This document shows positions 1-10,519 of a DNA stretch of 64,000 nt, piece by piece. The translations under genes and the position numbers were made by a program. Source of the DNA: Pleurodeles waltl. Lineage: Eukaryota; Chordata; Amphibia; Caudata; Salamandridae. Under the pieces are notes generated by a model. The model ran no database searches. It was given only the letters and a program-made list of their open reading frames with translations, and had not been told where the DNA came from. The stretch spans positions 348,310,027-348,374,026 of the forward strand of contig NC_090439.1 of the NCBI RefSeq assembly GCF_031143425.1, given 5' to 3'. Within the stretch, counting starts at the first letter, position 1; every line of letters begins with the position of its first letter.

Positions 1-815
1 TTCCTGTCTAGATGTTGCTGTTGTGGTGTATGTGTTGTGTGTCCTAGATGGTTGCTGTGCAGTGTGTATATAAGTAGGTTTCTGTACTTACCAACAAGTA
101 GTCCATTGCCATACCGTCCATCCTGGAAGTGTTGGTTAATGGTGCTGTGACAGAAGATGAATGAGTCATGTACACTCCCAGTATATTTAGCCACTATGTT
201 GGTGATCAATCCCTGGTGATCGACTATGGCCTGCACGTTGATTGAATGTGTGTGATTCCTGTTGCGGTAGAGGTGTTCTGTTGCAGCAGGTGGCACAAGG
301 CGTACGTGTGTGCAGTCGATTGCACCAAGGACGTGTGGGAAGCCACTGATGAGGTAGAACCCTTGTTTTGTTTCCTGCTGCTTCTGCAGTGTGTTAGGGA
401 AGCAGATGTGGAGGGGTGACAGGCGAATGATGGCATCCAGTACTTTTGGCAGAAATGCGGAGAATGATGGTTGTGATATTCCGCCAACCATGGCACCAGT
501 TGTTTGAAATGAGCCACTTGCCAGCAGGTGAAGTACGGCAAGCAGCTTTGTTTCTGTTGGGATGGTGCGGGGTGTCACTAAAGTGGGGGCCAACTGCGGT
601 TCAATGTTGCGCAGCAGCTGCTGAATGGCCTGCCAGTTCAACCGGTACCTCTGGATGATGTTGTGTTCCCTGAGGCCATGCAGGGTTGTTCTTGGGCGGA
701 ATATCATCTCCTGCCTTCTGCACTGCCTTTGGTGTCCCTGCTGGTGTTGTTGTAGCTGCTGTTGTTGCTGCTGGGCTCTGCGTCTACGTGCACGCTGGAT
801 AAAAATCACCTCCAT
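1..815 (-). CDS. HARBI1-like transposase, 5' exon, open frame to a splice donor
   Basis: Reading the minus strand from the ATG at 815-813 gives about 241 codons without a stop. The N-terminus is Arg/Gln-rich with a poly-Gln run. An LAVLHLLASGSFQTTGAMVG segment follows, typical of the helical region before the DDE nuclease of PIF/Harbinger transposases. The first catalytic Asp lies in VLGAIDCTHVRL (near 309-325), then SINVQAIVD and TGSVHDSF. The exon ends at 92 with a consensus donor GTAAGT (91-86) inside a Gly codon, exactly where the Harbinger transposase at 62431 has an intron. The next exon, expected to start with DSGYP, lies beyond the left edge. The frame stays open to base 1 without splicing. 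Other reported frames here are shadows. The product would be a nuclear DDE transposase that cuts the element ends. Confidence 0.8.
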   Translation of the reverse strand, partial: MEVIFIQRARRRRAQQQQQQLQQHQQGHQRQCRRQEMIFRPRTTLHGLREHNIIQRYRLNWQAIQQLLRNIEPQLAPTLVTPRTIPTETKLLAVLHLLASGSFQTTGAMVGGISQPSFSAFLPKVLDAIIRLSPLHICFPNTLQKQQETKQGFYLISGFPHVLGAIDCTHVRLVPPAATEHLYRNRNHTHSINVQAIVDHQGLITNIVAKYTGSVHDSFIFCHSTINQHFQDGRYGNGLLVGKYRNLLIYTLHSNHLGHTTHTPQQQHLDR

Positions 816-1219
816 GTCTCCCTGTTGCTGCTCTGCTGCTCTGCTGTTTGTTCTGTGTGTTCTGATTAAATACAAGTGTGTTTGCCCCATTTTAACGCCT
901 GCCCTGACCCAGGCGTTAAATTTGGACGCACATCAGGCTGTGCGTCATTTTTTTGGTCCGCCTCCCGGCCGAGAGTCATTTTTGCCCGGAAGCATAAATA
1001 CGACGCACAGCCTTTTGCGTTGTTTTTTGGACGGGAACGCCTACCCTGCATATCATTAACGCAGGGCGGGTTGCCGCATCCAAGAAATGACGCACGCGGC
1101 AGAATTTTGTCGTCCGCGGGCTCGGGCGTCAGAGTTTAAATATGGGGCAATGTTTGCGCTGATTGTGCGTCAAATTTTTTGAAGCACAATCGGCGCAAAT
1201 GAAGTATAAATATGCCCCA
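1..1219 (-). mobile_element. Autonomous-type Harbinger element, one end (runs off window)
   Basis: The stretch combines a HARBI1-like transposase exon with about 340 bp of terminal DNA (880-1219). That terminal DNA is collinear with the matching ends of the MITEs at 15403, 25081 and 61429: it shares the phrases taacgcctgccctgac, gacgggaacgcctacc, catatcattaacgca and a final ataaatatgcccc. The other end lies outside the window, so no target duplication can be tested. It is the only place here where a transposase gene sits beside the terminal sequence of this MITE family. The alternative, a MITE fragment that happened to land beside an unrelated transposase, cannot be excluded without the missing end. 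Confidence 0.7.
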
Positions 1220-1405
1220 AAGTGTTTCCAAGGGTTTGCTTTCTTGCCTCATTTTTTCTGAAGTCTCATGGACACAAAAGACTTCCAACCCACCTGCTAC
1301 AGCACCTGGACTCTGCCAACTGCGAGTCATGCCCTGCCAAGTGGTGCCAATACGGTCCAGGATCCTTGGAAGTGGGTATAAAGTGTTGTTCTAGTCAGAA
1401 CTAAT

Positions 1406-1537
1406 GCATTACCACTGCTACACAAATAGGAACATTGCATTGCCCCTGTTGCATGGATTGGGAAAACTAATGCATCACCACTGCTACACAAATCAGAACA
1501 GCGCATTGCCCCCGTTGCATGGATTGGGACTGGTGCA
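1406..1537 (+). repeat. Two-unit tandem repeat (~65 bp) inside the LTR fragment
   Basis: Two direct copies each contain ccactgctacacaaat, then gcattgcccc(t/c)gttgcatgg and attggga. A third, shorter partial unit (gcatagccccattgcatgg) follows. This is a local duplication within the LTR. Confidence 0.75.
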
Positions 1538-1861
1538 TAGCCCCATTGCATGGATGGTAGTCAATGCATCTCCTGCCCTGCGTGGATCGCCGATGCTTCC
1601 TAGAGAAAATCAACATATCTTCACTACTGAGTGGGAAGGATCAATGCATCGTTTTCACTGTGGGATCCACACTGACGCATTTGTTCATCCTGCTCCCCAC
1701 TTCTTTAACTTTGATGCAACCAGGATTAAGGTACTTTGGTTCAGCGGGCCTCACTGGGTCCCTTTAACTGGCCCGCACTCCATCACGGTCAGCCTGAACT
1801 TTTGACTTTGTCCTGGTCTACCGTGACCAGATACCCTAGTTGCCGCTTCTTGTTTTTAAGT

Positions 1862-2356
1862 CAGGCATCTCCAACCAGTAGCTCGTGAGCTACTAGTAGC
1901 TCTCCAGCTACTTGTAAGTAGCTCTCCTGTGAGCAGCCCGATCTACTTCTTAAGAAACTTGTCCTTAGATGAAGTATTATGTTTATAAAATTATTTTTGG
2001 GAGAAAAACAGCTGAATTTCCAAAACATAGTTAAACTGACATTTAAGTTGTAAATCATGTAGTATTGGGGAGAATTATTCCTAATATCATTACCTGAGTA
2101 CCAGGGGCATTACAGCCAGGGCTGTTATGTATTACCCATGTGGAGGATTTACACCTTGACAAAGCCATTTTTTACATTACTGCTGAGACCCATACCTGAT
2201 TAAATGAGTTGATCACTGCTGGTAATCATGCTTTTGGTGGCCCCTATTGTAATTTTTCTATTGTGGTCACAATTACAAATCTAACAATATTAGTAGTTGG
2301 GATGATTTTCATTGAACATAAGTAGCTTTTGTTACACAAAAGTTTGGAGGCCCCTG
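1862..2356. mobile_element. Non-autonomous hAT-type element
   Basis: The ends are imperfect inverted repeats: CAGGCATCTCCAAC on the left, and CAGGGGCCTCCAAAC when the right end is read on the other strand. This is the usual hAT form. It is flanked by 8-bp target duplications TTTTAAGT (1854-1861) and TTCTAAAT (2357-2364), identical at 6 of 8 positions. The left half is rich in agctac/gtagct motifs that can fold back. There is no coding capacity, so it would have depended on a hAT transposase supplied elsewhere. It interrupts an older LTR. Confidence 0.75.
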
Positions 2357-2846
2357 TTCTAAATACTATTCTGCAGACTAATCTTTAAAAATGAATATCT
2401 CAAGTTCTACTAATTGGTCTTTTGCCATTTTTGTCTTGTTTTATTTACTAAGCTAAGTTCTACTTTTTTTAACCAGGTGTGGTATCTTTTGTATGGTGTT
2501 TTCACTTTACTTTTTGAAGTGTTGCACAAATACTTCACACATTGCCTCATAAGTTAAGACTGACTGCTGTGTGCCAAGCTACCAGAGAGTGAGCACGGGT
2601 TAATCTAGGGTGTGTTTGTGACTTATCTTGACTAGGATCATGGCTCCTGCTTGCACAGGGTGGATATCTCAGCCAACCAGAAACTCTAATTTCTAACATT
2701 CACCACATTGGAGATAATATTAAAGAATGTACAACCAATTGGATAATATTTTTGTAACTTATATGTAGGACACAATATGTTTGTCATAAGATATATTTGT
2801 CAATGATAGTCTGATACACAACCCCAGTTGTTAATTTATATACATA

Positions 2847-3477
2847 GGGCCTCATTTACAAGGCCCGTGGCCCAGGGCGACATAGCAAGTGCCTTGCTGT
2901 GCCTCCTGTGCCATTGGCAAAGGACAGAAATGCTCTGTATCTACAAGATATGGCGCATTCCTGTCCTCTCCCCCTGTGCTGGCGCACAAATTGCACATGG
3001 TGCTAGGGTGCCCGTGTTGAGGAGATGGTTGTTTTGTGCAGGAAGATGCACCTTCCTGCACAAAAACAATCACAAGAAGTGTTTTCCTGTTTCTGCGTGC
3101 TGCATTCTGCAACACACGTAGAAAGAGGAGTAATGGGGAGAAATAAAGATATTCCTCCCTGTTGCGTCATTCTTATGCCACTCCTGAAGTGGCGTAGGAA
3201 TCTAACACTTTCCCAGAATTGTAAGTCAGGGAATACATCAGATTCCTTTGGGTTTCATGGGTGCTACATGGGAACACCCTAAGCTACACCCGTGGAATGC
3301 CCCTTTCAAGCAGTATTATGCGTGAAAGAGATCCATATTTACAGGGCCATGGAAAGCCACTCAAGGTGGCTTTGCGTGGCCTTGTAAATATGGACTGGCA
3401 CAATGCGCCGCCTGACCGTAAAAAAAAATTACGCTTCGGTGGTGCAGTGTGCCACTAGGGCCTCGTAAATGAGGCCC
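2847..3477. mobile_element. Harbinger-type MITE (GGGCCTCATTTAC ends)
   Basis: The left end GGGCCTCATTTACAAGG is mirrored at the right end by CTCGTAAATGAGGCCC. ATA occurs on both sides (2844-2846 and 3478-3480) as a 3-bp target duplication, the size expected for PIF/Harbinger. The body holds no open frame of note. Confidence 0.75.
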
Positions 3478-4489
3478 ATAGTTCCCCTTCAGGATGCTTT
3501 GATAGGGGAGGGAGAGACAAGTGACGCTAAGGAGAGGCCTCAAAGTCGTGGAAACTGCCCCTGGGACTGTACCTGTCTATTGCCATTGACATATGAGTGC
3601 CCTAGGCCACGCAGCATACATTTGTGAGAGGGCACCCTGCATCTGGAATCTAATTTGATCCAGGAGACCCGCACAATTATACATTCTCACTGGCTGGTAA
3701 GTCGGTGTTCTTCCACATGAAAGGCCTGGGTCCCCACCAGCATCCCCTGAGGACTGGCAGATAAGACCACCACAATATAATTTGTTTAGCCATTATGCAG
3801 CGCACAGGAGTGATCTGTGCGTGTTTATACATGAGGAAAGTAATGATGCATATTTACCTACTCTGTCAAAGTATAAACAAGAAATACTTTGCAGAAAATT
3901 GGGATGAGATAGATAAGGACCAATTCACAAACTACTTGGCATTTAGAACAACGTTTTCGTTTTATGTAATTGAGAAGCAAACCCAGATATACAAGGGGAA
4001 AATAATGACAGTGGTAAGTGTATGTTAAAACGTGAGAAAATAACTTCCCTTGTGAAGAAACATTTTATCCTCCATTCCCATTAAATGTAGAGGTGATCCC
4101 TTCCTATGCCAATTTTGGGAACACACTACTGCCTTTGAGGGGAGAGCTTGACTCCACAGTGAAAAACTGCTTGCTCGAGTATTTGAATGCCACAATTTTG
4201 CGATTAATTTACTTTTGAAACCGGCCCACCAGGAACAACCTTAACCTTGTGATTGCAGAAAAAAATCACTATTGCCGATCTACATGAAAGCACCTAAACT
4301 GAGTTTATTCGCTCAAATTCTTTGTGAAATGGTCTTACTGTTGCAAAAACCTGCATAATTCGGGAACAGTACACTCTGTTTCCCTTACAGCACGCGTGCA
4401 ACCATCAGAAGTAATCTATTTTACCCCAGAATGTGTTATTTTTGTCCAAGCGTACACCTACTAAGATGGAACTGTCTTCTTATTTCTAG
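3478..4489. other. Unassigned, non-repetitive-looking DNA
   Basis: I see no transposon ends, long frames or RNA genes. A 77-codon frame at 3795-4028 has no recognisable motif. The stretch runs into the candidate exon acceptor at 4488-4489, so it may be intronic. Confidence 0.4.
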
Positions 4490-4554
4490 CCATGGACCCT
4501 CAGACTACAGCAACGAACCAAGCCAAAGTCTATACGAAATCGGAGGAAATATAG
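4490..4554 (+). CDS. Candidate host-gene internal exon, identity unknown
   Basis: A pyrimidine-rich tract ending tcttatttctag is followed by 65 nt and then a consensus donor GTATGT at 4555. Read with one leading base, the exon gives HGPSDYSNEPSQSLYEIGG followed by NI and one trailing base. That base joins in phase with the exon at 16738 to make a Gly codon. Ser, Tyr, Asn and Gly dominate, as in the cytoplasmic tail of a membrane protein, but I do not recognise the protein. A second frame is also open across both exons (PWTLRLQQ...). I prefer the first because its composition looks more protein-like and its stop falls before a plausible 3'UTR. Both splice sites are predicted by eye. Confidence 0.42.
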
Positions 4555-5156
4555 GTATGTAGTTTGCTGGACCATCAAAAGCCTTAACAAAGCCTGGGGC
4601 TGCATATTATGTGTCATAACGGTGATGATAATCATTTTGATTTGGAATAGGCCCCGGCTTTATTGGTTCCCTTATTAGTATTATTGTTAATATGGTGACT
4701 TAAGGTTCTCTGCTCAGCAAGTGGCGTTTTCGTGCAATAGCATAAAGGAAGTATTTTAAATAAAAACGGAACGACAACTTTAGGGGGGAAAGGCATTGGT
4801 TTAAGTAAGCTAAAACGGAGCATAGAGGGCACAGTCTAGAGCAGTGTAATATGGCATTCCTTTGCCGTTAAACATTTTCCATTTCTCTACGTCCTGTTCA
4901 TAGTACACAAACATTAGCAAACAATATATTTACTATTCACATACACTGATTCACCTATTATGAAAAAGACCATAACAGAAGGCATGTAATCTGAGGCTGC
5001 CCAATTCCATCTAGCAACGAGCTAGTGCCGTACCGCAGCGCAAGGGCTCCTTCTAGTGTCTATCTCCATAACCTGCAAAGAACGACTGAATAAAGCCCGA
5101 GCACATATGCTCAGCATACACAGCGTGTTGTTAGATCTCTGTCAATAAAACACTTT

Positions 5157-5667
5157 GGGGCATATTTACAAGCCTAGAGCCTTCCTGCGTCACATTAGCG
5201 TTATTTTTGGTCACGCTAATGTGGCGTTAGGAAGGCCTTTTTCTTGTGCTGTCCCACTTTTCACCCCCTTGCGCCACATTATGCCCGCGCCAGGCATAGT
5301 ATATGCTTGGAGATGGACGGGGGCGGACCTTTCGGCGTTTGGAGGCCTACAAAAACGGCACAGTGAAATCTAAAAGATTTCACTGCTCTATTTTTGGTGT
5401 AATTTTTAACACCTGCTCAAAGCAATCATGAAAATGATGCACCCATAGAAACCTATGGTCCTCCTTGTACTGTGCTGCACTTGTGTCAAACATTTTGATA
5501 CTAGTGCAGCAGTGCACCACAATAGCATAATTTATTTTACGCTGTTGGCCTAACGACCATCATGGTTCACCATATGGTAAACATGGCGCACCCATGGTGT
5601 TGTTAGGTGGGGCAGGGGCGACACAAGAAAACTGGTGCATCAACACTGATTCTTGTGAAAATGCCCC
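5157..5667. mobile_element. Harbinger-type MITE (GGGGCATATTTAC ends, ~0.5 kb)
   Basis: The left end GGGGCATATTTACAAG is mirrored by CTTGTGAAAATGCCCC at the right. The flanks are TTT and TTA, an imperfect 3-bp duplication. It belongs to the same end-type as 17658 and 38249. A short TG-rich simple repeat lies just outside it (5802-5824). Confidence 0.7.
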
Positions 5668-6735
5668 TTATTTCAAGCAAATTATTCCAGTGGCCTAGAA
5701 GAAAAGAGTTTATTTTAGCCTGTAAGTAGTGGTGATTCATTATGGTATGTATCCAGCTGTTGAAATGCATTAAAAAAGCACGGGAGCTATGGTTGCGCAT
5801 GTGTGTGGGTGTGTGTGTGTGTGTAAGAAAAAAATAATAATTGCAAGTTAAACCAATCAGTGAGAGATGAACTATTTTACTTGTGAAACCCCTATTGGTT
5901 AATGAAATCACTGCATGTATCAATGTGTACCCAAAGACCTACAGAACTGAATTCTAGTTGGTGCAGTGCGGAATATGCAGACAGTACTTGGTGCAAACGT
6001 TTTTTCTAATTGTCACTTAAAAGCACGCTCACCAGAACTCATCAGATCACCTTACAATGCCTCAGAAAAAGAATACTCTTCCAGTAAATCCACCAATTAA
6101 AGTCAATACCTGCTTCTAAGCAGCCTTAACATTTGCAGATTAACCAAACACAGCACATGTATATTTCTTTCAGGGAGCCGACACCCGGGCAAGAAGACCT
6201 GTTTCTTGTTCAGCTGTCTATCCCTCACTCAACTTCACAGCACTGGAAGACCTCCCTCTCATCCTCTTCAGTTGAGGCATCTTAAATGTCATAATTAACC
6301 ACCCTGGCCCAGGACAGGTGCCTCTGCGCATAAACGAGGGAACTCTTTTTGTCAAATTAAAAAAGTATGGGCATGTCGTGCCCCTTAGATACTGCCCACT
6401 TTACCTCTGTATGTATCAATATTTTGCAAGCAAAAACAGGTGTAAAATATTGAAAAGTGGGGGTGGTAACACATTCACAAAAGCCCCTTTGTGAGTTAGA
6501 AAAAAGTGTTTTGAGGAGTAGGCAGTGAACCAGGGCACCATGGCCAGCTTGCTAACAAACAAATACAGCCCTTTTCTTTTGAGGGAAACATGCTACATTA
6601 AACACAAGCACTGCAAAGTCAATAGGTCTCGCCTACACAGGAGCTGTTGGTTTGGCAATGTGTTTTTGCCATGTTATACAGCAGTGTGGCAGCTGTTCAG
6701 CATTCCTAAAAATTAATGTCATAGAGTGTCATAGT
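5668..6735. other. Unassigned AT-rich DNA
   Basis: No transposon ends or coding motif were recognised, apart from a short (TG)n tract near 5805-5824. It lies within the proposed host intron. Confidence 0.3.
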
Positions 6736-7652
6736 TTGGAAAGCGGGAGTAGTTATAGAGTGGAGTAGAGGGAGTAGAGTGTCGTAGAGTCAAGTAGTGG
6801 AGTTCAGTGGTTTAGTGGCAGAGAGTGTTATAGAATGTGGTGTCATAGAGTGGAGTGGAGTGAAGTGAGGTGGAATAGGATGGAGTGAGTTGGAGTGGAT
6901 TGAGGTAGTCTGATGGATTGGATTGGAGTAGAGTAGGTTGTATTGGATTGGGGTGGATAGTATGGGGTGGAGTGAATTGGAGTCGGTGGACTGGATAGGG
7001 TGGGTTGAAGTGCAGTGGATTGGATTAGAGTGGGGTGCGATGGACTGGTATTGATTGGAAGCAGTGGGGTGGATTGATTAGAGTCAAGTGGATTGGATTG
7101 AGTGTGGTAGATTGGATTGGATTAGATTCGGTTGAGGTGAGGTGTATTGGGGTGAAATAGATTGGAGTGGGGTGGATTGGAGTAGCGTTAGATTGGATTT
7201 GGGTGGGGTGGATTGGAGTCAGTTGGATTGGGGTGGGGTGGGATGGACTGGACTTGAGTGAACTGGATTTGAGTGTGATGGATTGTGATGGGCTGGACTG
7301 GAGTGGAGTGGGGTGGATTGGAGTGGGGTGAATTGGAATGGTGGGGTGGAGTGGATTGGATTGGAGTGGAATGGATTTCTGAAGTGACATGGATTGAAGT
7401 GGGGTGAATTGGATTGGTGTGGGGTGGGCTGTATTGGGGTTGGATGGATTGCACTGGAGTGGGGTGAATTAAGGTGGTTTGGAGTTGGGTGAATTGGATA
7501 GGAGAGGGGTGGACTAAGGTGGACTGGATTGCGGTGAATTAAGGTGATTTGGATTGGCGTGGGATGGATTTAAGTATGGTGAATGGACCGAAATGGAGTG
7601 GATTGGGTTGCGGTGGATTGGATTGGAGTGGGGTGGATTGGATTTGAGTGGG
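6736..7652 (+). repeat. Degenerate pentamer satellite, strongly G/T-biased on the plus strand
   Basis: About 900 bp are built from blocks such as GGATT, GGAGT, GGGGT and AGTGG in irregular order, with very few C residues on this strand. The first ~200 bp are looser (agagtgtcatagagtgg type). The reverse strand reads as Pro/His/Thr/Ser-rich frames (HPTPIHPTP type), which come from the repeat itself. It ends against a MITE remnant at 7653. Confidence 0.85.
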
Positions 7653-8040
7653 CGGAATGTTGACACTAGTTTGGCGCTTTGCAGGATTAGCACCAAAAAT
7701 GTTGATGCTAATTCTGCAAAGTAAAAGGAAGTCCAGTGAAAACAATGGGAGTGTCAGGCGTTAAAAATTATGCAAAAAATGGTGCAATGGAATCTTGTAG
7801 ATTTCACCACACCATTTTCCAGGCCTCCTAACACCGGAACACCCCCTTAAATACATTATGCCTGGCAGGCATAATGTGGCACAAGGATTTTCAAAGTGGC
7901 ACAATGCGTGCATTGCGCCATTTTGTAAATATGGCGCAGCATTTTTACCAACCTAACAACACATTAGCATAAAAACAATGACACAATTGTGGCACAGGGT
8001 GGCGCTAGGGGCTTCTTAAAACAGTCCCACTGTTTTTCTG
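7653..8040. mobile_element. Truncated Harbinger-type MITE
   Basis: Internal phrases of this MITE class are present: gcaggattagcaccaaaaatg, cattatgcctggcaggcata, gcattgcgccattttgtaaat and gcgctaggggcttcttaaaa. Only the right part is recognisable. The left end is lost in the satellite, so there is no testable target duplication. Confidence 0.6.
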
Positions 8041-8719
8041 TCTACCATTCGAGTACCTTTCTGTTTTTATTATCATGAGGTATAAACATATGCAGAGAGG
8101 GTGGAATTTGACTGCTCTAGAGATGGTTGGCATGAGCTAGAGCTCCTGCTTACTGCATATTGGATACCTGCACCCAGGGCTTGTAAGCTTACTGTCACGT
8201 CCTCACTAGGACAGTACTGGTGGTCATTACTACATTGTGAGAAGGTACACCTTATTGGGCAAAGAAGGAGGGGCTGAGATTGTTAGTTCTGGAAATGTGC
8301 TTGCTTAGACCATTTTTCCTCTACCCTAGATGAGAGCCCTACTGGTACTGTTGTAACTTTTATATCCCCTAAGCAGTCCTCTTGATGCAGCAAGGTTACA
8401 CACACTACCTTCCTATTGATAATGGGCACATCTCCAGCACTGCACCGTCAGAGGTGCCACCCTCTTTCATGATGCCTGCTGTGAGTGTACACCACCCCCT
8501 TGCCAAGGTACATTGTTGTTGTGGGATGATTGTAGTTAATCCTTGGCCCTAAGAGCTACTTGCTCGATCTTAGGCAAGGGGGAGTTTCATCTTTGTCACA
8601 TATAGCCCTACGGGCTTGTAGGGGGACCTAGGCATGCTTTGGGTGACCTTATTAATGAACTAAAAGGCCAAACATTTCATGGTACTTTGCAGGAAGGGGA
8701 CTCTTTATTGCATGCATAT
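8041..8719. other. Unassigned DNA
   Basis: I see no frame, inverted ends or known repeat phrase in this stretch. Confidence 0.3.
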
Positions 8720-8836
8720 GTAATGTTATGTTATGAAAATGTATAGAGCGCATAGCTACCCTAAGGCCTCCCAGCGCTACATAGAAATCTTCCAACAACA
8801 ATGTATAGGGGAACGAGTGTTAGTACTTCCATGTTT

Positions 8837-10309
8837 TTAATAGCAGATGAAAGGATAATTTGTGGCTGGTTTGCCGAAGGGAGACAGACAGGGAGTTTGA
8901 AAGTTTGGCTCTGAGATAGGCCATAGATCTTCCACACCCATTTGGCCTTTTTTTATTGGCGGAATTTCCACTAATGCTGCTGCTGATGACCTAAGAAGTC
9001 TGACCGGCTTATGGAAGATAGCCAGAGTATGCAAGTTCAGAGGACCTTTGACATAAAGAGCTCTATGAATACAACAAAGTGCCTTGAACTTTATTCGTTG
9101 TTCCAGTGGGAGACAGTGTAAAGCTAAGAGGACATATTTGGATGATTGATGCCGGGGCATATTGAAGAGAAGGCGAGCAGCCGTATTCTGAACCACCTGC
9201 AATTTCTTTTTGACATAGTTTGGGGCCCCCAGAAACAGGGCATTCCCATAGTCCAGGCACAAAATGATTGATGCCTGTACAATAAGTCTCTTTGCAACTA
9301 ATGGGAGTATTTTAAAGACTTTCTTGAGTCTAAATATCCCGAAACACGTAGAAGATATTTTCTTTGCCTGATGGTCCATGGTCAGCCATGGATCTAGCCA
9401 TACACCCAGGATCTTAATGTGACTCCTGGGTGGAGGAAGGTCTTCTAACGAGTGCAAAACGGGTGTCGATAGATTTGGATGGGAGTAATGGCCCATGATC
9501 ATGTCCTCTGTTTTGTCTCCATTCAGCTTAAGTTTACACTCCGACATCCAATTGGAGACTGCCTGTAAGCAGGGGGCAAGCCGAGAATCAAATGAGTTAT
9601 ACGAGGGGGAAAAGGATACTACCAAATGAGTGCCATTGAAAAACGTAGGCCTCAGAAATTAGCCCTGTGGCATTCCCAAGTGGCTCTTGAAACTACTAGA
9701 GTAGAAGGAGCGATCGAGTACCTGGAAGGATCTTGCATTTAAGAACTCAGTGAACCACATTAAAGCATGCCCTATAATTCCAATTTCCCTCATTTTGCGG
9801 GGTAAGGTACTATTGCCCACGGTGTCAGAGGCAGCACTGAGATCAAGGAGCATGATTGGTAAGACCATTCCCTGATCTAGTTGCTTCCTGATTTCTTCCG
9901 TAACTCCTATTAAGGCTGACTCAGTGCTATGAGAGGGTCTAAAACCTATCTGGAAGGGATGGAGAATGTCGTTGTCTTCTATAAAGGTGGAAAGATGAGT
10001 GTTTGCATGTTTTTCAAGTATCTTAACGAAGGCTGGCAGCATCAAGATGGGTCTATATTTATTTAGTACAGATCGGTCTAGGTTAGGTTTCTTGAGCAGA
10101 GGCTTTATGATGGCATGCTTCCACTGTGAAGGGAAGGAGCTGCTGGACAGTGACAGATTCAACAGATCAGTCAGGATGGGGACTATTATTGGCGCTCCTT
10201 GTCCTAAGATTGATGGCGGTAGAGGATCTAAAGGAGATTCGGACTTGAGAGTGCTCAGTAATGTTGATGTTGTTTCTAAGGAAAGAGGCGGAATCCTAGC
10301 TAGGCTCAC
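8837..10309 (-). pseudogene. LINE reverse transcriptase, active-site box deleted
   Basis: The first part (10309-9659) has the fingers and palm signatures KPLLKKPNLD, LNKYRPILMLPAFVKILEK, HPFQIGFRPSHSTESAL and LDLSAASDTV, ending in GMPQG. After a stop, the frame resumes with FLRPTFFNGTHLVVSFSPSY (9625 region) and continues with LKLNGDKTEDM, KILGVWLD and the LQVVQNTAARLLFNMPRH thumb region. In L2/CR1 proteins a stretch ending in (Y/F)ADDTQL normally lies between the LFN and the LVVSFSPS-like segments. Here about 20 residues including the Asp-Asp pair are missing, so this copy cannot polymerise. Confidence 0.85.
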
Positions 10310-10519
10310 TGTGTCCCAAATACATTGCTCGCTTACCTCCTGGGAGCTATGTGATTGTGTCGGAAAAGCTGAGTAGATGTCTGAGAGTTTTTTTTTTAAA
10401 GAAGGAGCCTAGCTCGTTGTTGTGTTTGAAGGAAGCTTCTACATCTTCAATTTGACAATGTGGGCATACAATTTCTCTTAATATAAGGACGATTTCTCTA
10501 GGGGAGTTGGTGGTCTGTT

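Larger units (their letters stand above)
1220..2698 (+). mobile_element. LTR fragment (same class as 22468-24655), split by a hAT element
   Basis: The 3' part (2357-2698) matches the end of the LTR at 24400-24655: both have ttgcacaaatactt, tgccaagctac, a gtgacttaccct/gtgacttatctt stretch and a final tttctaaca. The 5' part (1220-1861) has the spaced tgcatt/tgcatc motifs and the tcactgggtccctttaa phrase of these LTRs. The left limit is truncated against the Harbinger end at 1219. The two halves are separated only by the hAT element at 1862-2356. No open reading frame is supported. Confidence 0.6.

Noticed and set aside
224..541. 105-codon minus-strand frame near the left edge
   Set aside because: It is a shadow of the true transposase frame (815 to 92), which carries the GAIDCTH and SVHDSF motifs.
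7025..7454. 121- and 88-codon minus-strand frames rich in HPTPIHPTP
   Set aside because: They are direct translations of the pentamer satellite with no start context or motif.
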